64,000 nt of DNA from positions 1 to 64,000 of the forward strand of contig CAVTSA010000013.1 in assembly GCA_963737225.1 (NCBI GenBank), given 5' to 3'. The stretch is from CAVTSA01 sp963737225 (GTDB lineage: Bacteria; Chloroflexota; Dormibacteria; Dormibacterales; Dormibacteraceae). Below the pieces are notes generated by a model, which had not been told where the DNA came from, searched no databases, and saw only the letters and a list, made by a program, of their open reading frames with translations. Shown in pieces: positions 43,360-51,944 of this stretch (its first letter is position 1; every line of letters begins with the position of its first letter). The translations under genes were made by a program, and so were the position numbers.

Positions 43360-43833
43360 CGAAAGTTTGAGGATGCGCAGGGTGTAGGGGCTGCCGGTGG
43401 GCGGCTCCACCTCGACCTCGTCGCCCTCGCCGTGCCCCAGCAGCGCCTTCCCCATGGCGGACTCGAAGCTGATCTTGCCCGAGACCGGATCCGCCTCGGT
43501 GGGAGGCACGATGGTGTACGTCTCCTCGGGGCCCGAGTCCTCCTGGACCGTCACGTTGGTCAGGATCTCGACCGTGCCGGTGACGCCCCGGCTCTGGACC
43601 AGGACGTGGTTGCGCACGATCGCCTCCAGCTCCTGGATGCGCGTCTCCAGAAAGGACTGTTCGTTCCGGGCCGCGTGGTACTCGAAGTTCTCGGACAGGT
43701 CGCCGTGCTCGCGCGCCGCCTTGATCTTCTGGATCACGTCCGGGCGGCGAACCTCGATCAGCCCCTGCAGCTCACGGCGCACCTGGTCCAGGCCGGCCGC
43801 GGTGATGGGTACCTGGTTGCGTTGTTCTGCCAT
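43357..43833 (-). CDS. greA: Transcription elongation factor GreA
   Basis: 158 residues: N-terminal coiled coil (PITAAGLDQVRRELQGLIEVRRPDVIQKIKAAREHGDLSENFEYHAA with the acidic tip DLSENFEY) and C-terminal FKBP-like domain (TYTIVPPTEADPVSGKISFESAMGKALLGHGEGDEV). It rescues backtracked RNA polymerase. Stop codon lies inside the terminal repeat of the neighbouring element. Confidence 0.93.
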   Translation of the reverse strand: MAEQRNQVPITAAGLDQVRRELQGLIEVRRPDVIQKIKAAREHGDLSENFEYHAARNEQSFLETRIQELEAIVRNHVLVQSRGVTGTVEILTNVTVQEDSGPEETYTIVPPTEADPVSGKISFESAMGKALLGHGEGDEVEVEPPTGSPYTLRILKLS

Positions 43834-43837
43834 CCCG

Positions 43838-44725
43838 TCACATACCTCCGGGCATGAGGGCCTGCACCTCCGCGTACAGCCGGCGCTGGACGAGGTAGGT
43901 CAGGCCGTACATCCCGGCCGCGAGTGCCGCGCCGACCAGCAGCGTCAGGATTGCATGCAGGAGCCAGTTGCTGATCGGCAGCAACGCGATGACCATCGTG
44001 CCCACGATGGCGCCCAGCGAGATCGCGGCCGGCGTCGCGATGGGGAGCCAACGAAGCCGGCCGAGCACCTTGGGGACCGGCTGCTCCGCGCGCGGTGCCA
44101 GCCGCTGGCCCACGATGCCGACGCTCTTCACGTAGTGCAGATTCGGGGTCATCGTGACCAGGACCGGGACCTGGTTCCCGGGAACCCGCGCGAGCTTCTC
44201 GGTCGAGACCAGAAACTGCTGCGTGCCGCTGTTGCGGATCTTCACCATCAGCATCCCCAGACCGAAGGAGGTGCTGACCGGGCTGGAGCCCACCAGCTGG
44301 CCCTGGACCACCGTCGGTTCCGCCTTCAGGTCTTTGCGTGCCAGCCGCCAGCCGGGCAGGAGGAAGCTCGCCGCGAAGCCGACCGGGACCAGCCAGGCGA
44401 CGGCGGCGATGATCCGGGTGGGCCAGTCCAGGTGGTGGAAGGCGAGTGGGAGCACGAAGAGGATCACGAGCATCACGGCGAAGCAGACGATCGCCCCCCC
44501 GAGTCCGAAGTAGGCGACCCGAATGACCCGCTCCGGGGGGTACCCCTGGAGCATGCCTCCCGACTCCACGAACTGCTGGCGCTGGCGGCGCTGCTGCTTC
44601 GGGGTCGCTTTCTGCTGTGCCTGCCGGGACGGCTGCACCGGCGCCGCGGGTTGCGCCTGCCGGACCTGCCTGACCGTTCCACCCTGCCGTGTCGGGCGGC
44701 CCGTCTGGGCGCCTCGTTTTGCCAT
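43838..44725 (-). CDS. DUF4191-like membrane protein
   Basis: 295 residues. Gln/Arg-rich N-terminus (~60 residues), paired helices at ~68-90 and ~102-122, a soluble middle part, and another pair at ~232-275. Resembles the DUF4191 proteins of actinobacteria, though the assignment is from overall pattern only. Stop is 4 bp before greA, so the two are co-transcribed. Confidence 0.65.
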   Translation of the reverse strand: MAKRGAQTGRPTRQGGTVRQVRQAQPAAPVQPSRQAQQKATPKQQRRQRQQFVESGGMLQGYPPERVIRVAYFGLGGAIVCFAVMLVILFVLPLAFHHLDWPTRIIAAVAWLVPVGFAASFLLPGWRLARKDLKAEPTVVQGQLVGSSPVSTSFGLGMLMVKIRNSGTQQFLVSTEKLARVPGNQVPVLVTMTPNLHYVKSVGIVGQRLAPRAEQPVPKVLGRLRWLPIATPAAISLGAIVGTMVIALLPISNWLLHAILTLLVGAALAAGMYGLTYLVQRRLYAEVQALMPGGM

Positions 44726-44750
44726 CTTTCCCGAGTCTAGAAGTTGTTCG

Positions 44751-45953
44751 TCACTTCGGGCGGAACGGCGCGTACGCCGACGTGCCGGTGATCTCGCGAC
44801 CGATGATCAGGGACTGGATGGCGTCGGTCCCCTCGTAGGTGATGACCGCCTCGACGTCGGCCATGTGGCGCCCGACGGCGTACTCGAGCAGGATGCCGTT
44901 CCCGCCCAGGAGGTCGCGGGCGTCGGCCACGATGGCGCGGGCCTTGCGGGCGTTGTTCATCTTGCCGATCGAGGCCTGGGCATCGGTCAGCTTGCCATCC
45001 GCGAGCAGCTGGGAGAGGCGGAAGCAAATCGCCTGCATCCCCGTGATCTCGGTCAGCATCCAGGCCAGCCGGTTCTGGACCAGCTGCTGGTAGGAAAGGG
45101 GGAAGCCGAACTGGATCCGCTGCTTGGCGTACGCGACCGCGACCTCGTACGCGGCGATGGCGTGGCCGATCGCCTCCCAGGCGACGGCGAAACGGGTCGC
45201 CACCAGCACCTTGGCGGTGTCGCGGAAGCTGCGGGCACCCTGGAGGCGGTTCTCCTCTGGCACACGCACGTCGCGAAGCGTGATCGCGGCCTGCCAGACG
45301 CCCCGCTTGGCGATCTTGCCCGTGATCACCTCCGCCTCATAGCCCGGGCTGCCCTTCTCGACCACGAACCCCTTGACCTGGCCGTCCTCCTCGTCACGGG
45401 CCCACACCACCACCAGGTCGGCCCAGGAGCCGTTGCCGATCCACCGCTTCTCGCCGTTCAGCACCCAGTGGCCACCGTCGCGGCGGGCGCTGGTGTCGAG
45501 GAGGACGGCGTCGGAACCATGGAGGGGCTCGGTCAGGGCGAAGGCGCCGATCTTCTCCATGCGCGCCATCGCCGGCAGCCAGCGCTGCTTCTGCTCGTTC
45601 GAGCCGAGGATGTCGATCGCCCCCATGGCGAGGCCCGAGTGGACGCCGAAGGCGGTGGTGAGGCTGCCGTCGCCGCGGGACATCTCCATCGCGACCATGC
45701 CCGCTCCCAGGGGGGTCATGGCGGCGCAGCCGTAGCCCTGGATGATGCCACCCGTGATGTGGAGGTCCGCCAGCCGGTAGAAGAGGTCGTGAGGGAACTG
45801 CGCGGTGTTCCAGGCCTCGTTCACGATCGGCTGCGCCTCCTTCATGAAGGCGCGGACCCGGTCCCGGGCGTCGCGCTCGCGCGAGGAGAGGTACTCCTCG
45901 AAGCCGAAGAAATCGGTGCCCTGGGGTTCGTTCAGGGTCGCGGGGTCAATCAC
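44751..45953 (-). CDS. Acyl-CoA dehydrogenase (glutaryl-CoA dehydrogenase-like)
   Basis: About 400 residues. Motifs: FALTEPLHGSDAVLLDTSAR, GEKRWIGNGSWADLVVVWARD, LLGGNGILLEYAVGRHMADVEAVITYEGTDAIQSLIIGREI with the Glu base in YEGT. The GTG at 45953 (VIDPATLNEPQGTDFFGF) is preferred; a start 21 codons earlier would read through the twin palindrome. The LHGSDAVLLDTSA variant is typical of the GCDH/peroxisomal-ACOX4-like branch. Confidence 0.88.
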   Translation of the reverse strand: MIDPATLNEPQGTDFFGFEEYLSSRERDARDRVRAFMKEAQPIVNEAWNTAQFPHDLFYRLADLHITGGIIQGYGCAAMTPLGAGMVAMEMSRGDGSLTTAFGVHSGLAMGAIDILGSNEQKQRWLPAMARMEKIGAFALTEPLHGSDAVLLDTSARRDGGHWVLNGEKRWIGNGSWADLVVVWARDEEDGQVKGFVVEKGSPGYEAEVITGKIAKRGVWQAAITLRDVRVPEENRLQGARSFRDTAKVLVATRFAVAWEAIGHAIAAYEVAVAYAKQRIQFGFPLSYQQLVQNRLAWMLTEITGMQAICFRLSQLLADGKLTDAQASIGKMNNARKARAIVADARDLLGGNGILLEYAVGRHMADVEAVITYEGTDAIQSLIIGREITGTSAYAPFRPK

Positions 45954-46002
45954 AAGGTCAAGGTACCGGGGGGGAGTTGAGAGGGTTGACCTCACGTGGG
46001 GG

Positions 46003-46056
46003 CCGTTTCTGCACATTCCGCTCTTCCCGGGTCGAGATAGCGACGGTTTCTGCAGA
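46003..46056. repeat. Twin element, family D (TTTCTGCA pair)
   Basis: CCGTTTCTGCACA and CGGTTTCTGCAGA; TTTCTGCA starts 46006 and 46047, 41 bp apart. Only the second copy is a good palindrome (TCTGCAGA). Confidence 0.6.
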
Positions 46057-46076
46057 CTTCGGGACGCGGGACACCA

Positions 46077-46126
46077 GTGCTAGCAAAAGGGTGTCATCCG
46101 AGCCCGAATAACCCCAGAGTGCTAGC
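46077..46126. repeat. Twin palindrome element, family E (GTGCTAGC pair)
   Basis: GTGCTAGCAAAAGG and GTGCTAGCGAAAGG, with GTGCTAGC starting at 46077 and 46119 (42 bp). Each is followed about 8 bp later by TCATCCG. Placed head to tail after family D, so four motifs occupy this one spacer. Confidence 0.8.
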
Positions 46127-46166
46127 GAAAGGTGAATCATCCGGACCCGCCGTTGGGAGATCGCTG

Positions 46167-46925
46167 TCACCCCACCGGTCGCAGCAGCGGGATCATCTGG
46201 CGGGGGCGGTTCGTGAACACCGAATCCGGCTTGCACTGCACGCACCAGGCGGCGGCCGCCATGTCGTCGACCGTCCACACCCCGACGACCTTGCCGGCGC
46301 TGTGTATCTCGTCGACCAGCTCTTCGTCGATCGCCGCCCACTGCGGGGCCCAGATGTCGGCGAGCGCCGCGGTCAGGGCGTCGGTGGGTCGGATCGGGCG
46401 GGCCGCGGCGATCGCACCCACCTGGAGGTTCGGTTCCAGCTCCTTCAACCGCCGGACCGACGGATGGGAGAAGGAAATCGCACAGGTCTGGTCGACCATG
46501 TCCAGCCGCCGCAGCTCGTGAACCAGCTTCTCCTCCAGACCCAGATAGGGCATCGGCATCTGCTTGGTCTCGATGCAGAGGCCGACGCGACCACGTGCGA
46601 CCTCACACACCTCCTCCAGGGTCGGCATTTGCTGGCCGTTGCCGGCGTCGAGCTCGCGCAGCTCCCCGAACGTGTGGGTCGCGACCAGCCCGTGACCGTT
46701 GGTGGTGCGGTCGAGCGTGTGGTCGTGGATCACGATCAGCTTTCCGTCGAGAGTCAGGTGGACGTCACACTCGATCATGTCGCAGCCGACCTCGATTGCC
46801 GACTCGAACGCGGCGATGGTGTTCTCCGGGAGGTCGGCCGGGTTCCCGCGGTGTCCGCCGATGATGGGCGTGCCACCGGCCCGCGCGGCGGCGTAGCGCT
46901 GGGCGACCGTGACGTGCGTGGGCAT
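46167..46925 (-). CDS. Glycerophosphodiester phosphodiesterase
   Basis: 252 residues, GDPD TIM barrel: IIGGHRGNPADLPENTIAAFESAIEVGCDMIECDVHLTLDGKLIVIHDHTLDRTTNG contains the catalytic His pair and Glu/Asp metal ligands; C-terminal GVWTVDD. Hydrolyses glycerophosphodiesters. TAGACT 9 nt upstream of the ATG, so likely leaderless. No signal peptide. Confidence 0.9.
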   Translation of the reverse strand: MPTHVTVAQRYAAARAGGTPIIGGHRGNPADLPENTIAAFESAIEVGCDMIECDVHLTLDGKLIVIHDHTLDRTTNGHGLVATHTFGELRELDAGNGQQMPTLEEVCEVARGRVGLCIETKQMPMPYLGLEEKLVHELRRLDMVDQTCAISFSHPSVRRLKELEPNLQVGAIAAARPIRPTDALTAALADIWAPQWAAIDEELVDEIHSAGKVVGVWTVDDMAAAAWCVQCKPDSVFTNRPRQMIPLLRPVG

Positions 46926-47021
46926 GGTGGGGCGAGTCTAGCCAGCAGGCCCCCCCGGCCGCCCGGAGCCGGTGGAGGTTGGCCCGGTTCAGGAGCGCGG
47001 CGGTTCCGTAGAGTGGCGCTC

Positions 47022-48422
47022 ATGGCGGCGAGCAAGCCGGCGACGTTGGGGGAGCTGCGATCGGCGGGCTACGGACCCGAGTCGGTCAAGCAGGAGCTGC
47101 GTCGCAACGTGATCGCGAGGCTGCGCAGCGGACGTTCGGTGCTCCCCGGACTGGTGGGCTACGAGGACTCGGTGACCCCGCAGGTGGTGAACGCGATCCT
47201 GGCCGACCAGGACCTGATCCTGCTGGGCGAACGGGGCCAGGCCAAGAGCCGGCTCATGCGCGCCCTTCCCGACCTGCTCGACGAGGAGGTCCCGGTCGTC
47301 GCCGGGTCGGAGCTCAACGACAGCCCCTACGCCCCCATCTCGCGTCAGGCTCGCGACCTGGTCGCCGAGCGCGGCGACGCGACGCCGATCGACTGGCTGC
47401 CGCGGGAACGCCGGTATGGGGAGAAGCTGGCCACGCCGGACATCTCGATCGCGGACCTGATCGGTGAGGTCGACCCGATCAAGGTCGCCGAGGGCCGCTA
47501 CCTCTCCGACGAGCTCACGATCCACTACGGCCTCATCCCGCGCTGCAACCGGGGCATCTTCGCGATCAACGAGCTGCCGGACCTCGCCGAGCGCATCCAG
47601 GTCGGCCTCCTCAACATCATGGAGGAGAAGGACGTCCAGATCCGCGGCCACCTGATCCGCCTGCCGATCGACCTCCTCGTGGTGGCCAGCGCCAACCCCG
47701 AGGACTACACGTCGCGCGGCCGGATCATCACGCCGCTCAAGGACCGCTTCGGCGCCCAGGTGCGCACCCACTACCCGCTCCGGATCTCAGAGGAGATCGC
47801 GATCATGGAGCAGGAGGCGGCGCCCTTCCCGAACGGGGTCGAGGTCCTGATCCCGGCCTTCATGAAGGAGATCCTGGCCGAGCTCACCCACCTCGCACGT
47901 CGCAGCCCCCACATCTCGCAAACGTCCGGGGTGTCCGTCCGGATGTCGATCGCCAACTTCGAGACGCTGGCCGCGAACGCGGTACGCCGCGCCGCGCGAC
48001 TGGGCGAGGCGCTGGCCGTTCCTCGCGTTTCCGACCTCGACTACCTGGTCGCCTCCACGGCCGGCCGGGTCGAGATCGAGGCGCTCGACGAGGGCAAGGA
48101 GGAGCAGGTTCTCGACCGGCTGCGGCGAGGCGCGGTGACGGCCACGTTCGGCCGGCACTTCTCCGCCGGGCAGTTCGACGGGCTGATCTCGGCCTTCGAC
48201 GAGGGAACGGTGGTGGAGACCGGCGAGGCGCTGACCTCGGCCTCCTACGAGCGTGCGATCGGGCACCGGGATGAGGTGACGGCAGCGGTTCGGCGGCTGG
48301 GCCTGCCCGACCGCCCGGAGGTGCGGGCGTCGGTGATCGAGTTCCTGGTCGAGGGTCTACACCTCGCCAAGCGCCTCAACAAGGACGAGGTCGACGGGCG
48401 CGCGACGTACCGGCGCTCCTAG
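47022..48422 (+). CDS. MoxR/ChlI-like AAA+ ATPase
   Basis: 466 residues. Walker A variant LLGERGQAKSRLMRAL, Walker B GIFAINELPDLAERIQVGLLNIMEEKDVQIRGH, sensor-1 VVASANPEDYTSRGRIITPLKDRFG. Resembles magnesium-chelatase ChlI/MoxR ATPases, which usually act with a VWA-domain partner; none is encoded here. TAGAGT 7 nt before the ATG. Confidence 0.82.
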   Translation: MAASKPATLGELRSAGYGPESVKQELRRNVIARLRSGRSVLPGLVGYEDSVTPQVVNAILADQDLILLGERGQAKSRLMRALPDLLDEEVPVVAGSELNDSPYAPISRQARDLVAERGDATPIDWLPRERRYGEKLATPDISIADLIGEVDPIKVAEGRYLSDELTIHYGLIPRCNRGIFAINELPDLAERIQVGLLNIMEEKDVQIRGHLIRLPIDLLVVASANPEDYTSRGRIITPLKDRFGAQVRTHYPLRISEEIAIMEQEAAPFPNGVEVLIPAFMKEILAELTHLARRSPHISQTSGVSVRMSIANFETLAANAVRRAARLGEALAVPRVSDLDYLVASTAGRVEIEALDEGKEEQVLDRLRRGAVTATFGRHFSAGQFDGLISAFDEGTVVETGEALTSASYERAIGHRDEVTAAVRRLGLPDRPEVRASVIEFLVEGLHLAKRLNKDEVDGRATYRRS

Positions 48423-48472
48423 AGAGAAACGGCCCATAGGGCCCGGGGCTCCGGTGGTGGGCGCCGTCCCGG

Positions 48473-48667
48473 CTACTGCGAGTAGATGTACGCGAAGCCG
48501 AGGACCAGGATGGCGACCAGGATGACCGCCAGCACCTCCAGCCGGATCGCGAAGCGGATCGTGCGCCGCGCCCGCCGCGTGCGCTGTCCGCACTCTTCGC
48601 AGTAGGCGGCGTTGGGGCGCAGCTTCGCGTGGCAGCGGTCGCAGTCGACCTGGGTGGCCTGGGCCAT
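48473..48667 (-). CDS. Zinc-ribbon plus transmembrane small protein
   Basis: 64 residues. Zinc ribbon VDCDRCHAKLRPNAAYCEECGQRT (two CxxC), basic linker RRARRTIRF, then a single C-terminal membrane helix LEVLAVILVAILVLGFAYIY. Tail-anchored type. Function unknown. Diverges from the DinB-like gene. Confidence 0.7.
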   Translation of the reverse strand: MAQATQVDCDRCHAKLRPNAAYCEECGQRTRRARRTIRFAIRLEVLAVILVAILVLGFAYIYSQ

Positions 48668-48719
48668 CGCTCCAGTATGCGACGCAGGCGCCGACGCCGC
48701 CCCTCCGTATCCTGCGAGG

Positions 48720-49205
48720 GTGAGCGACGACGCGGGACCGGACCGGAACGATCTCTGTGCGGTGCTGGCCACGGTGCCGGAGCGGGCGTCTGACATCGCC
48801 ACCGAGGTCGACGGATCCGGCCTGGCGTACCGGCATGGGCCGAGCTTTCCCACCGTCGGCGAGATCGTGAGTCACCTCTGCGAGTCCGGCTCGGCGATCG
48901 ACACGGTGCTGAGACCCGTGGCCATCGAGGGCGCCCGGGAGGTCCGCCTGCGAGCGGCCCTGGAGACGGAACGTGACGCGGAGCTGCTGCCGGCGCTCGA
49001 GACCCAGCTGGAGGACTTCGCCCGGGTTCGACGGCGGACCGTGGACGTACTCCACGCGATGCCGACCGAGTTCTGGGACCGGGAGGTGTTCGACCCCGCG
49101 ACGGGCCGTCTCACGATGCGGGAGGCGGTGAGCTCGGTGGTCAGGCACGAGCTGGGTCACCTCTCTCAGCTGCAGTCGCTGGTCGCCCTGCTGCCGGTCG
49201 CCTAA
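48720..49205 (+). CDS. DinB-like helical bundle protein
   Basis: 161 residues, all-helical. FPTVGEIVSHLCESGSAIDTVLRPVA and the C-terminal SSVVRHELGHLSQLQSLVALL give spaced His residues as in DinB/YfiT metal-binding bundles. GTG start with TATCCT 6 nt upstream. Function unknown; possible thiol-dependent transferase. Confidence 0.65.
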   Translation: MSDDAGPDRNDLCAVLATVPERASDIATEVDGSGLAYRHGPSFPTVGEIVSHLCESGSAIDTVLRPVAIEGAREVRLRAALETERDAELLPALETQLEDFARVRRRTVDVLHAMPTEFWDREVFDPATGRLTMREAVSSVVRHELGHLSQLQSLVALLPVA

Positions 49206-49227
49206 CGCTCCGACCCTGGCAGGTCGG

Positions 49228-49330
49228 GCGCCGGCCCCACCCGTGGGCGAGGCCGGCGAGGCGGGATGGTCGTGAGAGACGTTGGACGCCGGCCCCGCGG
49301 CAGCGCGAGGCCGGCTAGGCGGGATGGTCG
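49228..49330. repeat. Tandem direct repeat, two ~44-bp units 58 bp apart, each a hairpin
   Basis: Each unit has CGCCGGCCCC, a variable loop, GAGGCCGGC(G/T)AGGC and GGGATGGTCG. Starts at 49229 and 49287. GCCGGCC and GGCCGGC pair within each unit. Sits between convergent genes, so a doubled bidirectional terminator is plausible. Confidence 0.65.
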
Positions 49331-49331
49331 G

Positions 49332-49562
49332 TTACTGGACGCAGATCCGGCTGATCCGGTCGTCGAGGTCCTGGAGCTGCGCAATCATCGCGCCGACACC
49401 CCGGGCCGCATCGCTGTCGCCCCGTTGCAGCGAGACATTCCGGAGCTGGCAAAGGCGCCGGAGCGTGTCTCGCGCTCCCCACTGCAGCTGTTGCAGCGAC
49501 CGGGCGCGGGCCGAGGCGGCCGGACGGGCGGGGAGCCCGGGGTTGAACCCACGTGCGTTCAT
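49332..49562 (-). CDS. Small hypothetical helical protein (76 aa)
   Basis: After an Ala/Arg/Pro-rich start, the C-terminal 50 residues form a regular amphipathic pattern, RDTLRRLCQLRNVSLQRGDSDAARGVGAMIAQLQDLDDRISRICVQ. This looks like a genuine coiled protein. No family recognised. Confidence 0.45.
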   Translation of the reverse strand: MNARGFNPGLPARPAASARARSLQQLQWGARDTLRRLCQLRNVSLQRGDSDAARGVGAMIAQLQDLDDRISRICVQ

Positions 49563-49583
49563 CTATGAAGAGGGACGCGCAGC

Positions 49584-49606
49584 GCGGGCGAAGTATCCGG
49601 CCCGCG
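49584..49606 (-). terminator. Hairpin after the MFS exporter gene
   Basis: GCGGGC…GCCCGC, 6-bp stem, about 40 bp downstream of the exporter stop on the minus strand. No T tract. Confidence 0.35.
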
Positions 49607-49646
49607 GGGGCGAGTCGGTTCTCTGAGGTGAGGACGTGGCGCGCCT

Positions 49647-51248
49647 TCAGGCGGCGTGCGTGGAGATCGGCTCCTCGGTGTTGGTGGCCTGGACACTCCG
49701 CAGCGGCCGCCGCAGGAACAGGCAGCCCAGGGCTCCCGCCAGCAGCACCGCGATGGACAGCAGGATCGTGGGGCGCATCGCCAGGACGAAGCTGTGCTCG
49801 AACACGCTCTGCCCCAGGTTCAGCAGTGTGACTCGGACGGCGGACGGAAGAACGGACGGGAGCGAGGTGGCGCCGGTGGCGCCGGCCCCCGCCTCGATGC
49901 CGGCTCTGGCGGCCTTGGTCAGGGCCGCGACGAAGGGTGCACGGAGGGGGAGCGGCAGCTGGAGCGCTGCCGAGGCCGCGCGCGAGGTCATCTCGGACTT
50001 GAGCCCGCTCGCCAGGACGGCGCCCACTGCAGCGGCGCCGAAGACGCCACCCAGCTGCCGGCTGGTGTTGAACACGGCGGAGGCTGCGGCGGCTCGTTCG
50101 GGTTGGATGCGCCGCACGGCGACCGAGAGCATGGGGGAGAAGGTCAGCCCCAGCCCGACACCGCTCAGCGCGAGCGGCCCCCACAGCACCGGCGACGGGG
50201 TCCCGACCTGGGCGACGGCGAGGTACCACGCGGTTCCGGCGGCGAACAGCGTCAGCCCGGCGACCAGGAGGTATTTGCCACCGATGCGGTCGGCGAGGCG
50301 TCCCGCGAAAGGAGCGACCGCCGCGCTCGCGATCGAGAGGGGCGCGATCGTGAGGCCGGACTGCAGCGCCGTCATCCCGAGCACGGCCTGGGTGTAGATC
50401 GCGTACGGGATGAAGATTCCCTGCATCGCGAAGTTCACGGCGACGTTCGCGCCGTTGGCGATCGCGTAGTCGCGATCACGGAACAGGCTCAGCGGAATCA
50501 GGGGGTTCCGGGCCCGGGTCTGCCAGAACACAAAGGAAGCGCCCGCCACCAGGCCACCGCCGATGCAGGCCCAGATCTGCCGGTCCCAGTCGTTCGCCTG
50601 GCCCTGGATGAGGCCGAAGACGATGAGGAACAAGGCACCGGTACCGAGGACGACGCCGATCGGGTCCAGGGGCTGGCGACGGCCGGGTCGCACGTCGACC
50701 ACGAAGAGAAGGGTGGCGATGACGGCCACGATGCCCACCGGGACGTTGAGGAAGAAGATCCAGCGCCAGCCGGCGACCGTCACCAGCAGCCCACCGATGG
50801 TAGGTCCGCCCACCGTCGCCAGGCCGACCACGGCGCCGAAGATGCCGAACGCGGAGCCACGCCGCTCGGGCGGAAAGGTGGCTGCGATCAGCGTCATGGT
50901 CTGCGGCGTGAGCAGGGCGCCGCCCACCCCCTGGATGATCCGTGCCAGGATCAGCTGGTCAACGTTCTGGGAGACGCCGCACGCGGCCGAGGCGAGGGTG
51001 AACACGATGAGGCCCGCCAGAAAGAGAGCCTTCGGGCCGACGTAGTCGGCGAGTCGCCCGGTGGTGATGAGGAGGGCGGCGAAGGTCAGCAGGTAGCCGT
51101 TGATGACCCACAGCACCTCGTCGATCGGCGCGTGGAGCTCCGACATCATGGCCGGAGTCGCCACGTACACGATGGTGGTGTCGAGCAGGATCATGAAGGA
51201 GCCCAGGCACAGGCTCAGGACCATCGCCCAGCGTCGGGTCGGCGTCAT
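49647..51248 (-). CDS. MFS drug transporter, DHA2 (EmrB/QacA) family, 14 TM
   Basis: 533 residues. Starts RRWAMVLSLCLGSFMILLDTTIVYVATPAMM with motif D1 (LDTTIV), motif A GRLADYVGPKALFLAGL, and motif C GVGGALLTPQTM. About 14 hydrophobic helices. Exports hydrophobic compounds by proton antiport. Its start overlaps the PadR regulator's stop as ATGA, so the two are one operon. Confidence 0.9.
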   Translation of the reverse strand: MTPTRRWAMVLSLCLGSFMILLDTTIVYVATPAMMSELHAPIDEVLWVINGYLLTFAALLITTGRLADYVGPKALFLAGLIVFTLASAACGVSQNVDQLILARIIQGVGGALLTPQTMTLIAATFPPERRGSAFGIFGAVVGLATVGGPTIGGLLVTVAGWRWIFFLNVPVGIVAVIATLLFVVDVRPGRRQPLDPIGVVLGTGALFLIVFGLIQGQANDWDRQIWACIGGGLVAGASFVFWQTRARNPLIPLSLFRDRDYAIANGANVAVNFAMQGIFIPYAIYTQAVLGMTALQSGLTIAPLSIASAAVAPFAGRLADRIGGKYLLVAGLTLFAAGTAWYLAVAQVGTPSPVLWGPLALSGVGLGLTFSPMLSVAVRRIQPERAAAASAVFNTSRQLGGVFGAAAVGAVLASGLKSEMTSRAASAALQLPLPLRAPFVAALTKAARAGIEAGAGATGATSLPSVLPSAVRVTLLNLGQSVFEHSFVLAMRPTILLSIAVLLAGALGCLFLRRPLRSVQATNTEEPISTHAA

Positions 51249-51814
51249 CGCTCTTCCTCCTCGGCCGTCTCGGACGTCTCGGGGCCGGACAGTCTCCCGG
51301 CGAGGCTGTCGAACCAGTCGCTGATGAAGGTGTGGTAGGCGACGCCGAAGGCCAACAGCTCCTGGTGCATCGGCAGCTCCGGACTCCGCCTGAGGGCGAC
51401 GCTCTCGGCTTCGGAGCGCAGCTCGGCGCGGGCCGCACGGTGCCGCGTGGCGATCAGCTGGGCCAGCTCGGTGCGGATCTGGGCGTCGACGGCGCCCGAG
51501 AAGAAGAGCTTGACGAGCAGCTCGTCGCGCACCTCCTGGGGCCGGGCGCCGGTGTCCGACACCCAGTCGGCCAGCGCCTCACGGCCGAGGTCGGTGATCC
51601 GGTAGATCGTCCGCTTGCGACCGCCGGTGGGCGCGTCGGTGGCCTCGATGAGACCCGCCTCGGTCAGATTCTTGAGCTCGGGATAGAGCTGCCCGAATCC
51701 GACCGCCCAGAAGAGGCGGATCGACTTGTCGGCGAAGTGCTTGATGTCGTACCCGGAACGCGGCCGCTCGTCGAGAGCCCCGAGGACCACATAGGCGGTG
51801 TTGGTGAGGTCCAT
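51245..51814 (-). CDS. PadR family repressor of the adjacent MFS exporter
   Basis: 189 residues. N-terminal winged helix NTAYVVLGALDERPRSGYDIKHFADKSIRLFWAVGFGQLYPELKNLTEAGLIEA with wing TGGRKRTIYRITDLGREAL; C-terminal Vir-type helices for dimerisation. Co-transcribed with the exporter; probably derepressed by exporter substrates. Confidence 0.9.
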   Translation of the reverse strand: MDLTNTAYVVLGALDERPRSGYDIKHFADKSIRLFWAVGFGQLYPELKNLTEAGLIEATDAPTGGRKRTIYRITDLGREALADWVSDTGARPQEVRDELLVKLFFSGAVDAQIRTELAQLIATRHRAARAELRSEAESVALRRSPELPMHQELLAFGVAYHTFISDWFDSLAGRLSGPETSETAEEEER

Positions 51815-51824
51815 CGCTCACCAT

Positions 51825-51845
51825 GATATATCTCACTGATATATC
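51825..51845. promoter_or_regulatory. PadR operator: two GATATATC palindromes
   Basis: GATATATC-TCACT-GATATATC, starts 13 bp apart, overlapping the TATCAT -10 (8 nt from the padR ATG). A/T-rich island in GC-rich DNA. Auto-repression expected. Confidence 0.7.
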
Positions 51846-51882
51846 CGTCAACTACATCGGGACCCGCCACTCCCCTCTAGTT

Positions 51883-51944
51883 CCCGTTTCGCACGGAAGG
51901 GGTGCTATGGGGCCGCTCATGCCACCCGTTCCGTACGAAACGGG
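51883..51944. repeat. Twin palindrome element, family C, spanning a gene's 3' end
   Basis: CCCGTTTCGCACGGAAGGG and CCCGTTCCGTACGAAACGGG (inverted orientation). CG(C/T)ACG centres 51892.5 and 51934.5, exactly 42 bp. The stop of the DUF559-like gene (51917-51919) lies between the two copies, so one copy is translated. Confidence 0.8.
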
